DNA of 64,000 bases. Origin: a virus. The stretch is taken from IMG/VR virus record IMGVR_UViG_3300010885_055964, positions 62,001 to 126,000 of that record. One strand, 5' to 3'. The notes under the pieces were generated by a model. That model saw only the letters and a program-made list of their open reading frames with translations, had not been told where the DNA came from and did not search any database. The position numbers and the translations under genes are program-made. Shown in pieces: positions 50,444-59,700 of the stretch. How positions within the stretch are numbered: position 1 is the stretch's first letter; each line of letters opens with the position of its first letter.

Positions 50444-50997
50444 TGGATGGAAAAATGATAACAAAAGCTATTGATTTCGGTCCGACTAAGTTGGGCAGAA
50501 TCAGACAACTGACTGAGGAACTCAATTCGGACGAGTTAGCTATTCATTTATTCTTTAATCTAGCTCCTGATTTGTTTTGTATAGCAGACAGTATGGGTTA
50601 CATGAGGAAGATTAACCATGCATGGAAATTGATGTTGGGCTGGTCTGAGGAAGAGCTAACTAGAAAGCCATTAATCGAATTCATACATGCCCATGATGTA
50701 GCCAAGACTAAACAAATAATTGCTAAGATGGTAAGTCATGACATCATAAGATTCCACAATAGGATAAAAAGAAAGCCTGGTTCAGTGAATAGAATCAATG
50801 ACCCGAGTGGTAGCTGTGCAGGTGGCGACGATTATGTGGTTTTAGAGTGGAGTGCGACTGCATGGCATAATGATTTAACATATGCTGTGGCCAGACAGGT
50901 ACCAGTGAGTTGCCTAACATGTCCAGACGCACAAAATCGTTATGGTTGGCTACATCGAAGCATCGGCATGAACGGATCGAAGACTAATGTCCAATGA
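50443..50997 (+). CDS. PAS-domain protein
   Basis: 184 residues; the ATG overlaps the previous stop, with ATG 50455 as an alternative. LFFNLAPDLFCIADSMGYM, INHAWKLMLGWSEEELTRKP and IEFIHAHDVAKTKQIIAKM are the strand-helix order of a PAS fold, closely matching sensor-kinase PAS domains. A PAC-like segment follows (DYVVLEWSATAWHND, TYAVARQVPV). There is no kinase or cyclase domain. A PAS protein in a tail operon is odd; it could be a structural or host-signalling module. Confidence 0.75.
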   Translation: MDGKMITKAIDFGPTKLGRIRQLTEELNSDELAIHLFFNLAPDLFCIADSMGYMRKINHAWKLMLGWSEEELTRKPLIEFIHAHDVAKTKQIIAKMVSHDIIRFHNRIKRKPGSVNRINDPSGSCAGGDDYVVLEWSATAWHNDLTYAVARQVPVSCLTCPDAQNRYGWLHRSIGMNGSKTNVQ

Positions 50998-51379
50998 GCC
51001 GATAATACATGACTGGACAGAGTACAAAAGATTGGTTTTATCAGAGCTTGAGAGACTGAATCAGGCTGTGGAAAAACTGAAGGATCAATGTGTAGAAACT
51101 CAGACATTATTACATTTTGAAATAACCAAAGTCAAGGAATCATTGAACCAGAGGATAAGTGACCTTGATAGAAGTCATCCTACTAATATAGAGATCGAAC
51201 AATTCAAACGTGAATTGGATGAATTAGATAGCAAGTTTTTGGTATACAAGGAAGAGCAACAGGTAGAGACATTTGTCGCTCACCGATGGGAATTTTGGGC
51301 AGCAGTAATATCGATAGTCGGATCTTTAATAGTGTCGGTCACTAGTTTAATAATAACACTGTTGGGAAGTAAACCATAA
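50987..51379 (+). CDS. coiled-coil protein with C-terminal membrane segment
   Basis: 130 residues. A long coiled coil (about 15-85, LVLSELERLNQAVEKLKDQ) is followed by one transmembrane helix (WEFWAAVISIVGSLIVSVTS) and a short tail. This is the layout of XhlA-type haemolysin/holin-associated or spacer proteins in phages. It might be a holin partner, though no endolysin lies beside it. It overlaps the PAS gene by 11 bases. Confidence 0.6.
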   Translation: MSNEPIIHDWTEYKRLVLSELERLNQAVEKLKDQCVETQTLLHFEITKVKESLNQRISDLDRSHPTNIEIEQFKRELDELDSKFLVYKEEQQVETFVAHRWEFWAAVISIVGSLIVSVTSLIITLLGSKP

Positions 51380-51399
51380 TCGTATTAGAATAGCACATA

Positions 51400-52539
51400 A
51401 TGGTGCTATTGGTGGAAAAATATCATAGTTTTCGAACAAAAACAGGTAAAGGATGGAGGCAGATTCCATCAGACAAGATAGTCGCATGGATAGAGAAGAA
51501 TTTCGATTATAAGACGAGAAAGGATGGCTCAGAATATACAATATGTGATCCTTTTTCTGGTGATAGCAAATATAAATTTAATATAAATCCCGAAAATGGA
51601 GTATGTCATTCTTGGCATGGGGATGAGTGGGCAGGGCCGGTAAATCCAAAAACCGGTAAGCGTAACTGCTCAGTGGTTAATTTCGTCAAAACATTTAAAA
51701 AGTGTTCGTATAGACAAGCATTAGCGGAACTACTAGGTGACACCGAAGATATCTCGCAGTTCTTGAAATCAGATGGTAGAATAAATGGATTAGAAAAAGC
51801 AAGATCTGTAACAGTAGCACTGCCTGATGGCGTTGAAATATTATCGACATCACAAGATAAACAAGCATCAGCATTAAGACAATGGCTAAAATCTAGAGGA
51901 TATATAGAGAAAGACATAGAAAAGGCGGAGTTATATTATCTAGGTATGGATGTATATTGGCCTTACTTTGAATTCGAGGAATTAGTTTATTGGCAATCTA
52001 GATCAAGATTGAATAAAAGGTTCGAGTTTCCTCCTATCGAAGTCTTCGACAAGCAGGGAAATGTAATAGGTAAAACGATAGGCTCAAAAGGCGATTATCT
52101 ATACGGATTTGATAATGTAGAGATGGCATCATATTTGATAATAACAGAAGCGATATTCGACCAAAACACATTGGGCATACAATGTGTAGCATCAGGCGGA
52201 TGTGATCTTACAGCGAATCAAATAAATAAGATAAAAATATTGGGTCCTAAAAAAGGCGTTATCCTATCACCAGATAATGATAATGCAGGAATAAGTAGCA
52301 TAATACGTAATCGTAATTTATTAGAACCATTACAGGTGCCACTATTTTACAGTATACCACCCAAGTTACCATACACGATTAATGGAGAAACGAAACATAC
52401 CAAAGACTGGAATGAGATTGGAGAAAAGGTGGTCGGATTCGAAAGAGTGAGAGATTTACATGATCAAGGTATTAAAAAATTAACACTGCGTGAAGTTATT
52501 AAAATAAAAAGACTGCTCCCAAGAGGAAAATCCAGATGA
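51400..52539 (+). CDS. DNA primase with TOPRIM domain
   Basis: 379 residues. The N-terminal 110 residues (YTICDPFSGDSKYKFNIN, CHSWHGDEWAG) fill the place of the primase DNA-binding domain, but a canonical CHC2 zinc set is not seen. The TOPRIM core has LIITEAIFDQNTL (Glu) and GVILSPDNDNAGISS (DxDxAG), the metal-binding triad of DnaG-type primases. It would make RNA primers and pair with the helicase encoded at 5816. Finding a primase within the tail operon, 44 kb from the helicase, is unusual. It overlaps the next small gene (ATGA). Confidence 0.8.
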   Translation: MVLLVEKYHSFRTKTGKGWRQIPSDKIVAWIEKNFDYKTRKDGSEYTICDPFSGDSKYKFNINPENGVCHSWHGDEWAGPVNPKTGKRNCSVVNFVKTFKKCSYRQALAELLGDTEDISQFLKSDGRINGLEKARSVTVALPDGVEILSTSQDKQASALRQWLKSRGYIEKDIEKAELYYLGMDVYWPYFEFEELVYWQSRSRLNKRFEFPPIEVFDKQGNVIGKTIGSKGDYLYGFDNVEMASYLIITEAIFDQNTLGIQCVASGGCDLTANQINKIKILGPKKGVILSPDNDNAGISSIIRNRNLLEPLQVPLFYSIPPKLPYTINGETKHTKDWNEIGEKVVGFERVRDLHDQGIKKLTLREVIKIKRLLPRGKSR

Positions 52540-52775
52540 AATGGGTATTGATAGATGACGAGTCCTACAAAGGACTTGGTGGATCTGATTCCGAGCACCA
52601 AATACAGACATATGCCTTTATGATAGATGGCATCGGGTGTATCGTGTTGGTTAAGACTATGACTAGTAGCTCTACTACATTCGTCACTGGAACAAAGATA
52701 GTCGACAATAAACTAGTTATAATGGATGGATATAGATATATGCCTGAAGATGTCTGGCCCCACCCTACGGTATGA
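52536..52775 (+). CDS. small hypothetical protein after primase
   Basis: 79 residues, overlapping the primase stop (ATGA). It is a compact alpha/beta sequence (AFMIDGIGCIVLVKTMTSSS). Its stop lies 17 bases from the end of the convergent hub gene. No family recognised. Confidence 0.55.
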   Translation: MKWVLIDDESYKGLGGSDSEHQIQTYAFMIDGIGCIVLVKTMTSSSTTFVTGTKIVDNKLVIMDGYRYMPEDVWPHPTV

Positions 52776-52791
52776 AATTAAATAGTCAGTA

Positions 52792-54111
52792 TTACTTGCC
52801 TACTTTGCGAGCAACTGAATCATAATCAAATCTTGCACAATATAGATCTGTGTACCAGAATGCTCTGGTTAGCCTGTGGTGGAACCCATATACTACCCAG
52901 TTGCCAGTCATCCAGTAATGAGGTTTATCTATAAACGAGGTCTTACCTTTGGTCCAGTGGATGTATACTGTGTCTACACCTAACCCATCACAGTCTGACC
53001 ATTCTCCATGCCCTATTATTTGAAATTTTGCACGCATTACTGAATTGATCATATTCAAGTACATGCCCCGAGGTCGGCCGTCGATATAATCCTGATAATC
53101 AAGTCCTAGGTCACCAGCTGACCAAATTTCAGGTATCCCAGAAATGGAGGACCATCCTACCCTTGGTGGGCCAGCCCCAAGCTCATCAGGAGGTTTTGAA
53201 AAACTCCTGTCCATACGAGTTTTGGCTATCAGCTTATTGGGAGTTCTACTGTCTTTGACGACTATTTTTCGCTCATCAGCATCAGTTACTTTATCAAGAT
53301 ATTGGCCAGAAATGGCACTGATGCCTTGTGTTATCAATTTAGTCTGGGTTAGAGATAGGCCATGATCAGCTAATAAATCCCATGTTTTGATATCTGAATG
53401 ATTTTTATCAGCTAATAAAGTATAATACCCCCTTTGTTGTGACTTAAAGTCAGCTTGTTCTTTAAGTTCTAGACGAAAATCGTTAGGATTAAACATCCAG
53501 TGTGTCTTGCCTTTTGTTATGGACGAAGACCAGTCTATCATCGAAGCTATAAATGTCTTAGGATCCTGTCTATGCAACCACCATTTATTGTTTTGATCAT
53601 CAATGGTTTGGCTGATAGACAGGTCTATGTTAGGTGCATAGTCGTTAATCACTTGCTTAATCACATCGCTGGCTCTGCCTTTATATGCCTGACCGCCTGC
53701 ATCTCCCATATTAAGATAGTATGACGGTGGATCAATGGCGACGAACTCCAGAACGCCCTTGTCAGAACTATCAGAACTGCTATGTTTGAGAGTCAAAAGG
53801 CATGCCTGTTTGACTTTAGTAGCACTTTCAGGATATTTAGCCTCATTTTCAGGACCCCATCTAAGCTGGAATTTGACTTTGACACCCTTACTGGCATCTC
53901 TAGTGTTTTCGAAATAACCAGAATCGATAAGGGAATCTAATCTATTAAAATTAGTGTCAAAGAATTTACCTCTGATAATATAGCCACCGTTCACCATGGC
54001 CTTATATTCAAATGAAGATAACAGTGGGCCTAGATCGGTAAAAGGAGAGCCGGAATCGAAATCAAATGTTAAGTAGACTTGAGGCCTAGATTGTGCTTGA
54101 GTAGTTGACAT
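52792..54111 (-). CDS. baseplate hub protein (gp27/gpD-like), reverse strand
   Basis: 439 residues. It opens with a beta-barrel part (YLTFDFDSGSPFTDLGPLL, GGYIIRGKFFDTNF), has a tail-hub segment (SDVIKQVINDYAPNIDLSIS, WWLHRQDPKTFIASMIDW), and closes with a beta-rich C-terminus (MTGNWVVYGFHHRLTRAFWY). This is the order of T4 gp27 / P2 gpD-type hubs that join tube and spike. Unlike nearly all other tail genes it is on the minus strand. Its ATG shares the CATG at 54109-54112 with the ATG of the divergent gene. Confidence 0.7.
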   Translation of the reverse strand: MSTTQAQSRPQVYLTFDFDSGSPFTDLGPLLSSFEYKAMVNGGYIIRGKFFDTNFNRLDSLIDSGYFENTRDASKGVKVKFQLRWGPENEAKYPESATKVKQACLLTLKHSSSDSSDKGVLEFVAIDPPSYYLNMGDAGGQAYKGRASDVIKQVINDYAPNIDLSISQTIDDQNNKWWLHRQDPKTFIASMIDWSSSITKGKTHWMFNPNDFRLELKEQADFKSQQRGYYTLLADKNHSDIKTWDLLADHGLSLTQTKLITQGISAISGQYLDKVTDADERKIVVKDSRTPNKLIAKTRMDRSFSKPPDELGAGPPRVGWSSISGIPEIWSAGDLGLDYQDYIDGRPRGMYLNMINSVMRAKFQIIGHGEWSDCDGLGVDTVYIHWTKGKTSFIDKPHYWMTGNWVVYGFHHRLTRAFWYTDLYCARFDYDSVARKVGK

Positions 54112-54397
54112 GGAATTATATTACATCCTATATAATGCTAAAGGTAAAAGTCCAAGATATTTACTAGTATTTCCACTAGGTAGTAGAAATAACAAGCTAT
54201 GCATGATAGACACTACTGGCATGTCAAAGACAGAGATAAGCCGGGTCAAGTCAGCCATTCAAGACTTGGGTGCATTATCTTTGGAGGACAAGCTAGATTG
54301 GGCTAGTAAGCAGATTCCTAATGCTTTTAAGCGAGGCTACAAGGAGATATCGAATAGTAATTATAGAATTATTAGCATGCACAGTATTCACAAATAA
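54110..54397 (+). CDS. small hypothetical protein, divergent from the hub gene
   Basis: 95 residues. The ATG at 54110-54112 overlaps the hub ATG on the other strand within one CATG. It is mixed alpha/beta (YLLVFPLGSRNNKLCMID, LSLEDKLDWASKQI). No ribosome site can be separated from the hub gene. No family recognised. Confidence 0.5.
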   Translation: MELYYILYNAKGKSPRYLLVFPLGSRNNKLCMIDTTGMSKTEISRVKSAIQDLGALSLEDKLDWASKQIPNAFKRGYKEISNSNYRIISMHSIHK

Positions 54398-54431
54398 TCC
54401 CATCGGTGTAACAAAGTGGTAGGAGGATGAC

Positions 54432-54785
54432 ATGAGTTTTACACCATACTTTGACAGTGATATCAAAGAGACCATCGACAACCAATCCATGCACGATTGG
54501 GTAGAGATGATCCGTGTTGCAAATATGCAGCAGTTGAATGAGTACCACCAAGATCTGGTCACTGAGAGTCAGATCGACCCGGCCTTTAAGAGGTCCAAGA
54601 TCTTCCGCGTTGGCTGCAAAGCCATCGCTAGGGGTCTCCAACGTTGCCGACAACGTGGCGAATATCTGGTAGAGGATGTAGGCCAGCCGATTACTTTAGC
54701 GGGGGTGATTAGTTCTGCGATGAAGGGCTGGATCATCGGTGATGAATTCGCCAAGCGTTGGTCTGGTGAACGGTCTGGCTTCTAA
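54432..54785 (+). CDS. small hypothetical protein before the tape measure gene
   Basis: 117 residues, AGGAGG upstream of ATG. Helical throughout, with basic patch (KAIARGLQRCRQRGE). It takes the place often occupied by tail assembly chaperones, before the tape measure gene, but shows no frameshift signal. GC content is a little higher than around it. Confidence 0.55.
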   Translation: MSFTPYFDSDIKETIDNQSMHDWVEMIRVANMQQLNEYHQDLVTESQIDPAFKRSKIFRVGCKAIARGLQRCRQRGEYLVEDVGQPITLAGVISSAMKGWIIGDEFAKRWSGERSGF

Positions 54786-54808
54786 TGTCCATCGATCGTT
54801 TGGCTAGT

Positions 54809-54838
54809 TGAGAACTGCTAATAGTATTATATATAGAT
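54809..54838 (+). promoter_or_regulatory. candidate sigma-70-type promoter for the tape measure gene
   Basis: TTGAGA (54809-54814) and TATAGA (54833-54838) are 18 bases apart in the 93-base gap before the tape measure gene. The region is AT-rich, so a chance match is possible. Confidence 0.3.
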
Positions 54839-54878
54839 TATAGACTGTACATATCAAAAATACTCTAAGGAGTAAGAT

Positions 54879-57800
54879 ATGGCAGTCGATCCGAATGTAT
54901 ATGCGCTGTCTCTACAGCTGCAATTAGATTCTGCAGAAGCATTCGCTTCTTTAGATAGTTTTGGTAAAGCTGCTAACGATATGGAGCAGCAGGTATCCAA
55001 AGCTGCGCAGGGTGTTATTAACACCATATCTAATAATATAGATGATATGGCCATGAAATTATCTCAGGTGGCCGCGTCCGGTAATGAAGGATTTGATTCG
55101 GCCAGTACCACTTTAGATTCGTTGTCTGCCAAGTTCATAAGCATGGCCCAGAGTGGGGCGGCTAGTTTGGATGATATAAATGAGCGACTTAAAGTGCTTA
55201 GTGATATAGATCAATTATCAGATAAGACTGAAAAACATATGAAATTGGAGAAGAAATACTCTGATGACATGCTAAAGTTTTATGCTAAATTGCAAAAGGA
55301 TATAACTAATAAGAATAAGTTACATCAATCAGAAAATACATTGGTCGGCGACGAGGGCGAGTTATTACGTGAAAATGGGGATATTATCGGCAAAAACACA
55401 AGAAAAATAGATTTAGCTAATCAAGCATACAAAGCGATTGAGCAGCAAGTAACAGCTTTGAAAGCTGCGATCGTAGCGATTGATAGTGAAGCTGAAAATT
55501 TTGTGCAGACTAATTATAGGGCCTATGGTTCACAATATGGCTTGTTACAGAATGCGATGATGCTATCTGGTGAATATGGTGCATTGCGTAAGACCACCAT
55601 CGAAGCATATAAAGCACTCGCTAATGTACGGACCCCGAAAGAAGAGATAGATGGTCTGGCAGGAATAATATCTCAGGCTAATCGTTACACAGGTGTATCA
55701 GCTGAGACAATGGCTGAGTACACTCTGCGTTTGAGACAGGCTGGTCTGAGTGGTACTCAAACTACGCAGCAGATCAAGCTAATGACGTCGGCTATGCGTG
55801 TGTACGGACTAACAACGGCTGATGTAAATGGTCTGATGAATACTAGTGCTACATCAGCATTAGCCTTAGGCGAAATGTTTGGCGGGATCGATACAGATAA
55901 AGTGGAGGAAAGCAGGTTAGTATTTGCTGGTATGGCAAAGCAAATAGGGGTCAGCACAGCAGAAGCGGCCAAATTCTTCGAAACAATGGCTACTGATGCA
56001 ATGGCCATGCAGATGTTCGGCGCTTACGCTGATATGCAGATAAACAGCGCAGAAGATCTACAGCAAGCCATGGTTAAAGCAGGCGTGAAGACTCATGAAA
56101 GTATGGCTGAATTAAAAGCTGACTTGGCTGCTGGAGATATTGGGCAGGCAGAATTTAATATTAGAAGACGACAAATGATAGATCTATATTATGCAGGCAA
56201 CGAGGCTGCATTTAGAGCTTCGATGGAACTAGGAAAAGAGGCTAAACAATTAGGATTAACAGGTGAAGCTGCATCTGATTATGGTGATATAGCTAAAAAA
56301 TTAAGAAAAGATGCGATAGACCCTTGGAGCGAATCGAATAGGACTTTGACAGCTCAGTTAAGATTATTATATAACACACTACATGGTTTGATCGGACCAG
56401 TTATAGTCAGCATATCCGAAGGATTAATGTATCTAATGATGGCAGTCAATGCAGTTATTATACCTATATTAAGGTTTATCGTAGGTCTAGGTGAGCTGTG
56501 GGCCGCGATGGAGAAATGGCCTATTATAGGATATTTATTCTCTACCATAAGAATAGGTTTCTCCATTTTGTTGGGGTTAGTAGGTGTGCTGGCTATGGCT
56601 GGCTTATCGTTAATCACATTTGCATCATTATTCGCAGGTGCTACTAATATAGTTAGAGGAGCATTAAATATAATTCGTTATGTGGGTAGAGCCATAATAG
56701 AAGTAGCACAGGCTTTAGGGCAGGGCATAGCTGCCATATTATCCGGCATAGGACAAGGGCTGGCAGCATTGGGAACCGCAGTACGGCCTGTAATAGTGCC
56801 GTTGTTGCAATTATGTTTTGCGGTGCTGCTGGTAGGTGCTGGCTTTTACATGATGGGCCTTGGTATGGCCGCTGCAGCCCAACATGGATGGGCAGCAGTT
56901 GGTATGCTGGCAGCTATGACTGTCGCTATAATCACACTAATGGTGGCATTCGCATTAATAGCAGCAGTTGCTGCGCCTGTCATACCTTTAATGATTAGCC
57001 TATCAATAGTGGCACTAACATTAGGTGCTGCAGTAATGCTCGCTGGTCTGGGCATGTACATGATGGGGATGGCTGTTGAGAGCATAGCTAACTATGGACT
57101 ACAAGCAGCAGCAGCGATACCAGCATTGGCACTTGGATTGCTAGCGTTAGGAGGAGTTGGTTATGTGGCTTCGTTAGGAATATTGGCACTAGCTGCGGCG
57201 ATGTTGGCTTTAGCCATACCAGTCTTGTTGATTGGTGTAGGATTATCACTGCTATCAGCAGCTATAGATTCTATCCAAGTTGATAACTTGGCGCCAATGG
57301 CTGAGGCCCTGCTTGAATCAGCTTACTATTTCATACAAGCTGGTTTATTATTGATACCTGCTGCAGTAATGTTAATAGTTGGCTCTGCAGGAATACTAAT
57401 AGCATCAGCAATATTAGCAGCAGCTGGAGCTGCTGTAGCAATTGCTGTGCCAGTGGTAGCAGTGGCAGGAGCTGCTTTAGTAGTGGCTGCTGCGTTGTTG
57501 CTAGCTGGTTCGGTGATGGTGTTTATTTCTGGATTAATGTTGTCGGTGGGTTCAACAATGTTGTTAGCTGGGGCCGCCATATTAACACCTGCTTCGTCTT
57601 TGATAATTGCCTCTGCTTTTATTATAGGCGCGGCTGGTTATGCTTTATCAGCTGCTGTTGGGCCGTTGTTAATAGGTGCCACTGCATTATTCACAGCTGC
57701 AGCATTGGTATTAGCGTCCGGAGGTTCAATACTGGTAGGGGCATCAATGCTATTGAGGGGTGCTAATATATTATCGACAGCATCTGAAGCATTGTTAAAC

Positions 57801-59690
57801 GCATCAACACAGGCGATGTCTGCCGCATCTATGCTATCAGATGCAATGATCATACTGCTACCAGCATCTTTAAAGACCGTAGTATCAGGGGCCTTGTTGT
57901 TAATAGGTGCTGGCTTGATATTGGGTGCTTCAATCGCATTATCGATATCTGCTCTAGCATTGGCAGCGGTCGGTACTTTAGTAATTATAGCTGCAGCATC
58001 AATTCTATATGCTTCTGTAGCATTGTCGATAGCGGCTGTGGCGTTAACAGTAGCAGCAGCCTTAATGATATCCGGTTCTGGTATAATGTATATGGCTGCT
58101 ATTACTTATTTGATAGCTTCTGAAGCTTTACTATCAGCGGCTAATAAACTGGTTCCAGCAGCTGAACAATTATATTTAGCTGCTACTAATTTATTACCTG
58201 CTGCAGCGATGTTGTTGGTATCTGCATTCTTGATGTTATCTTCTATCCCAGCATTCGTGACCGCATCCATCGGTTATTTAGTAGCATCTTCTATCTTGTA
58301 CTTAGCATCTAGCATTTTGTCTGAAGCATCGATCATGCTTTATGCAGCTGCTGAGAATATATTGCCCGCATCAGCTATGTTAGCTGCAGCAAGCGGATTT
58401 CTGTTGGTTGGGGCAAACATTATATTCTTAGCTGCTCCAATATTATTGATTGGTTCAGGCATATTATTGATCGCATCTTTGGTGTTGCTACCAGCTTCGA
58501 TAGTGCTGGGCTTAGCCTCGAGTATACTATTACCCGCCTCCACCATGCTGTTCATTTCCAGCATATACTTGTTATTAGGGGCAACTGCACTATTAACTGG
58601 GTCGACTATACTAATAACAGGTGCTGCTATATTAGCAGTAGCCTCAGTTGCTTTACTATTCACTTTACCAATAATCATGTCGGCAGCAGTCGGCATAGTC
58701 GTAGCTGCATCAGTGTTACTAGTCGGGTCGACATTGTTAATTGCGGGTGCTATGTTATTGGCCGTTGCCTCAATAGTAATGCTGTCTGGTGCGACGACTA
58801 TGTTTATGGCGAGTGCTATTCTTTTAATAGCTAGCCCTCTTTTGATTATGGCATCTAGCGGCATGCTGATAGGTGCCTACATTTTAATCTCTTCTTCATT
58901 GGTATTGGTGAGTGGTGCAGTGGCTTTAATGGCCGCATCTTTGATCATGCTACCAGCAGCACTGATTCTTTATTTTGCATTGTCGATAGTGTCTAGTGCG
59001 ACGTCTAGATTCAAGCAATCCATTTCTGACATTGGCATAATGGGTAACGGGCTTAGGATGATGGCTCAGTCATTTACTGCACTGTCAAATTTATCGTTGC
59101 GAGGATTTAGTAAGACCATAGACGATGCACTATCGGCGATGCCAGGCATAAAAAAGCTAGCCACTGAACTATCATCCTCAGCTGATTTGTTACAGAATGC
59201 TGCTGATAAATTCACAAAACCTGTTGATCAAATATCTGAGAGTTTACAGCGACTTGGTACCACACTGGCTAGTGTTGGTAACCAAGGTCTCACAGTGCAA
59301 GCTGACATGGATAAAGTCAGCGCTCTATTAGATGAATACTCCACGCTATTAGAAGGCGCAGCACAACGGATAGAGATAGCTGTGGCTACAAAGGCTCAGC
59401 CTGCTATGGCTACAGCTCGAGATGAAGGTCTGGAACAGACAGTAAGATCCGAAGCGATTAATACAGTACAGGTAATGGATAAGAGAGAAGGAAGCGCAGA
59501 ATCGAATGATATGTCTTACGAAACTAGTATGTCTCAAATAGAAATACTAAAAAGCATAAATGAAAAGATGGATAATATGGGCAATACAGCAGATGTAAAA
59601 GAAATAATATCCATATTGATGGGTTATTTGCCTAATTTAGGCACAGGGTCGGAAGGTTTAACGACTGAATTTAACTCTTGGCTAAAATAA
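54879..59690 (+). CDS. tape measure protein with a very long hydrophobic region
   Basis: 1603 residues, AAGGAG upstream. Residues 1-500 are helical with coiled-coil stretches and a segment RYTGVSAETMAEYTLRLRQA, as in tail tape measure proteins. From about 500 to 1375 nearly the whole sequence is hydrophobic, Ala/Leu/Ile/Ser-rich, with recurring units like LLPAAAMLLVSAFLML and LLIGSGILLIASLVLLPAS spaced about 11-14 residues. The last 215 residues are amphipathic and soluble-looking. It sets tail length and is thought to help cross the cell envelope. The size of the hydrophobic part is striking. Confidence 0.85.
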   Translation: MAVDPNVYALSLQLQLDSAEAFASLDSFGKAANDMEQQVSKAAQGVINTISNNIDDMAMKLSQVAASGNEGFDSASTTLDSLSAKFISMAQSGAASLDDINERLKVLSDIDQLSDKTEKHMKLEKKYSDDMLKFYAKLQKDITNKNKLHQSENTLVGDEGELLRENGDIIGKNTRKIDLANQAYKAIEQQVTALKAAIVAIDSEAENFVQTNYRAYGSQYGLLQNAMMLSGEYGALRKTTIEAYKALANVRTPKEEIDGLAGIISQANRYTGVSAETMAEYTLRLRQAGLSGTQTTQQIKLMTSAMRVYGLTTADVNGLMNTSATSALALGEMFGGIDTDKVEESRLVFAGMAKQIGVSTAEAAKFFETMATDAMAMQMFGAYADMQINSAEDLQQAMVKAGVKTHESMAELKADLAAGDIGQAEFNIRRRQMIDLYYAGNEAAFRASMELGKEAKQLGLTGEAASDYGDIAKKLRKDAIDPWSESNRTLTAQLRLLYNTLHGLIGPVIVSISEGLMYLMMAVNAVIIPILRFIVGLGELWAAMEKWPIIGYLFSTIRIGFSILLGLVGVLAMAGLSLITFASLFAGATNIVRGALNIIRYVGRAIIEVAQALGQGIAAILSGIGQGLAALGTAVRPVIVPLLQLCFAVLLVGAGFYMMGLGMAAAAQHGWAAVGMLAAMTVAIITLMVAFALIAAVAAPVIPLMISLSIVALTLGAAVMLAGLGMYMMGMAVESIANYGLQAAAAIPALALGLLALGGVGYVASLGILALAAAMLALAIPVLLIGVGLSLLSAAIDSIQVDNLAPMAEALLESAYYFIQAGLLLIPAAVMLIVGSAGILIASAILAAAGAAVAIAVPVVAVAGAALVVAAALLLAGSVMVFISGLMLSVGSTMLLAGAAILTPASSLIIASAFIIGAAGYALSAAVGPLLIGATALFTAAALVLASGGSILVGASMLLRGANILSTASEALLNASTQAMSAASMLSDAMIILLPASLKTVVSGALLLIGAGLILGASIALSISALALAAVGTLVIIAAASILYASVALSIAAVALTVAAALMISGSGIMYMAAITYLIASEALLSAANKLVPAAEQLYLAATNLLPAAAMLLVSAFLMLSSIPAFVTASIGYLVASSILYLASSILSEASIMLYAAAENILPASAMLAAASGFLLVGANIIFLAAPILLIGSGILLIASLVLLPASIVLGLASSILLPASTMLFISSIYLLLGATALLTGSTILITGAAILAVASVALLFTLPIIMSAAVGIVVAASVLLVGSTLLIAGAMLLAVASIVMLSGATTMFMASAILLIASPLLIMASSGMLIGAYILISSSLVLVSGAVALMAASLIMLPAALILYFALSIVSSATSRFKQSISDIGIMGNGLRMMAQSFTALSNLSLRGFSKTIDDALSAMPGIKKLATELSSSADLLQNAADKFTKPVDQISESLQRLGTTLASVGNQGLTVQADMDKVSALLDEYSTLLEGAAQRIEIAVATKAQPAMATARDEGLEQTVRSEAINTVQVMDKREGSAESNDMSYETSMSQIEILKSINEKMDNMGNTADVKEIISILMGYLPNLGTGSEGLTTEFNSWLK

Positions 59691-59700
59691 GGAGTTAGTA

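Noticed and set aside
54432-54785. Tail assembly chaperone with frameshift before the tape measure gene
   Set aside because: No slippery run near the end and no open overlapping frame; the better candidate is at 49279.
56354-58864. Several reverse-strand Ala/Asn-rich ORFs opposite the tape measure gene
   Set aside because: They arise from repetitive hydrophobic codons on the forward strand and lack ribosome sites.
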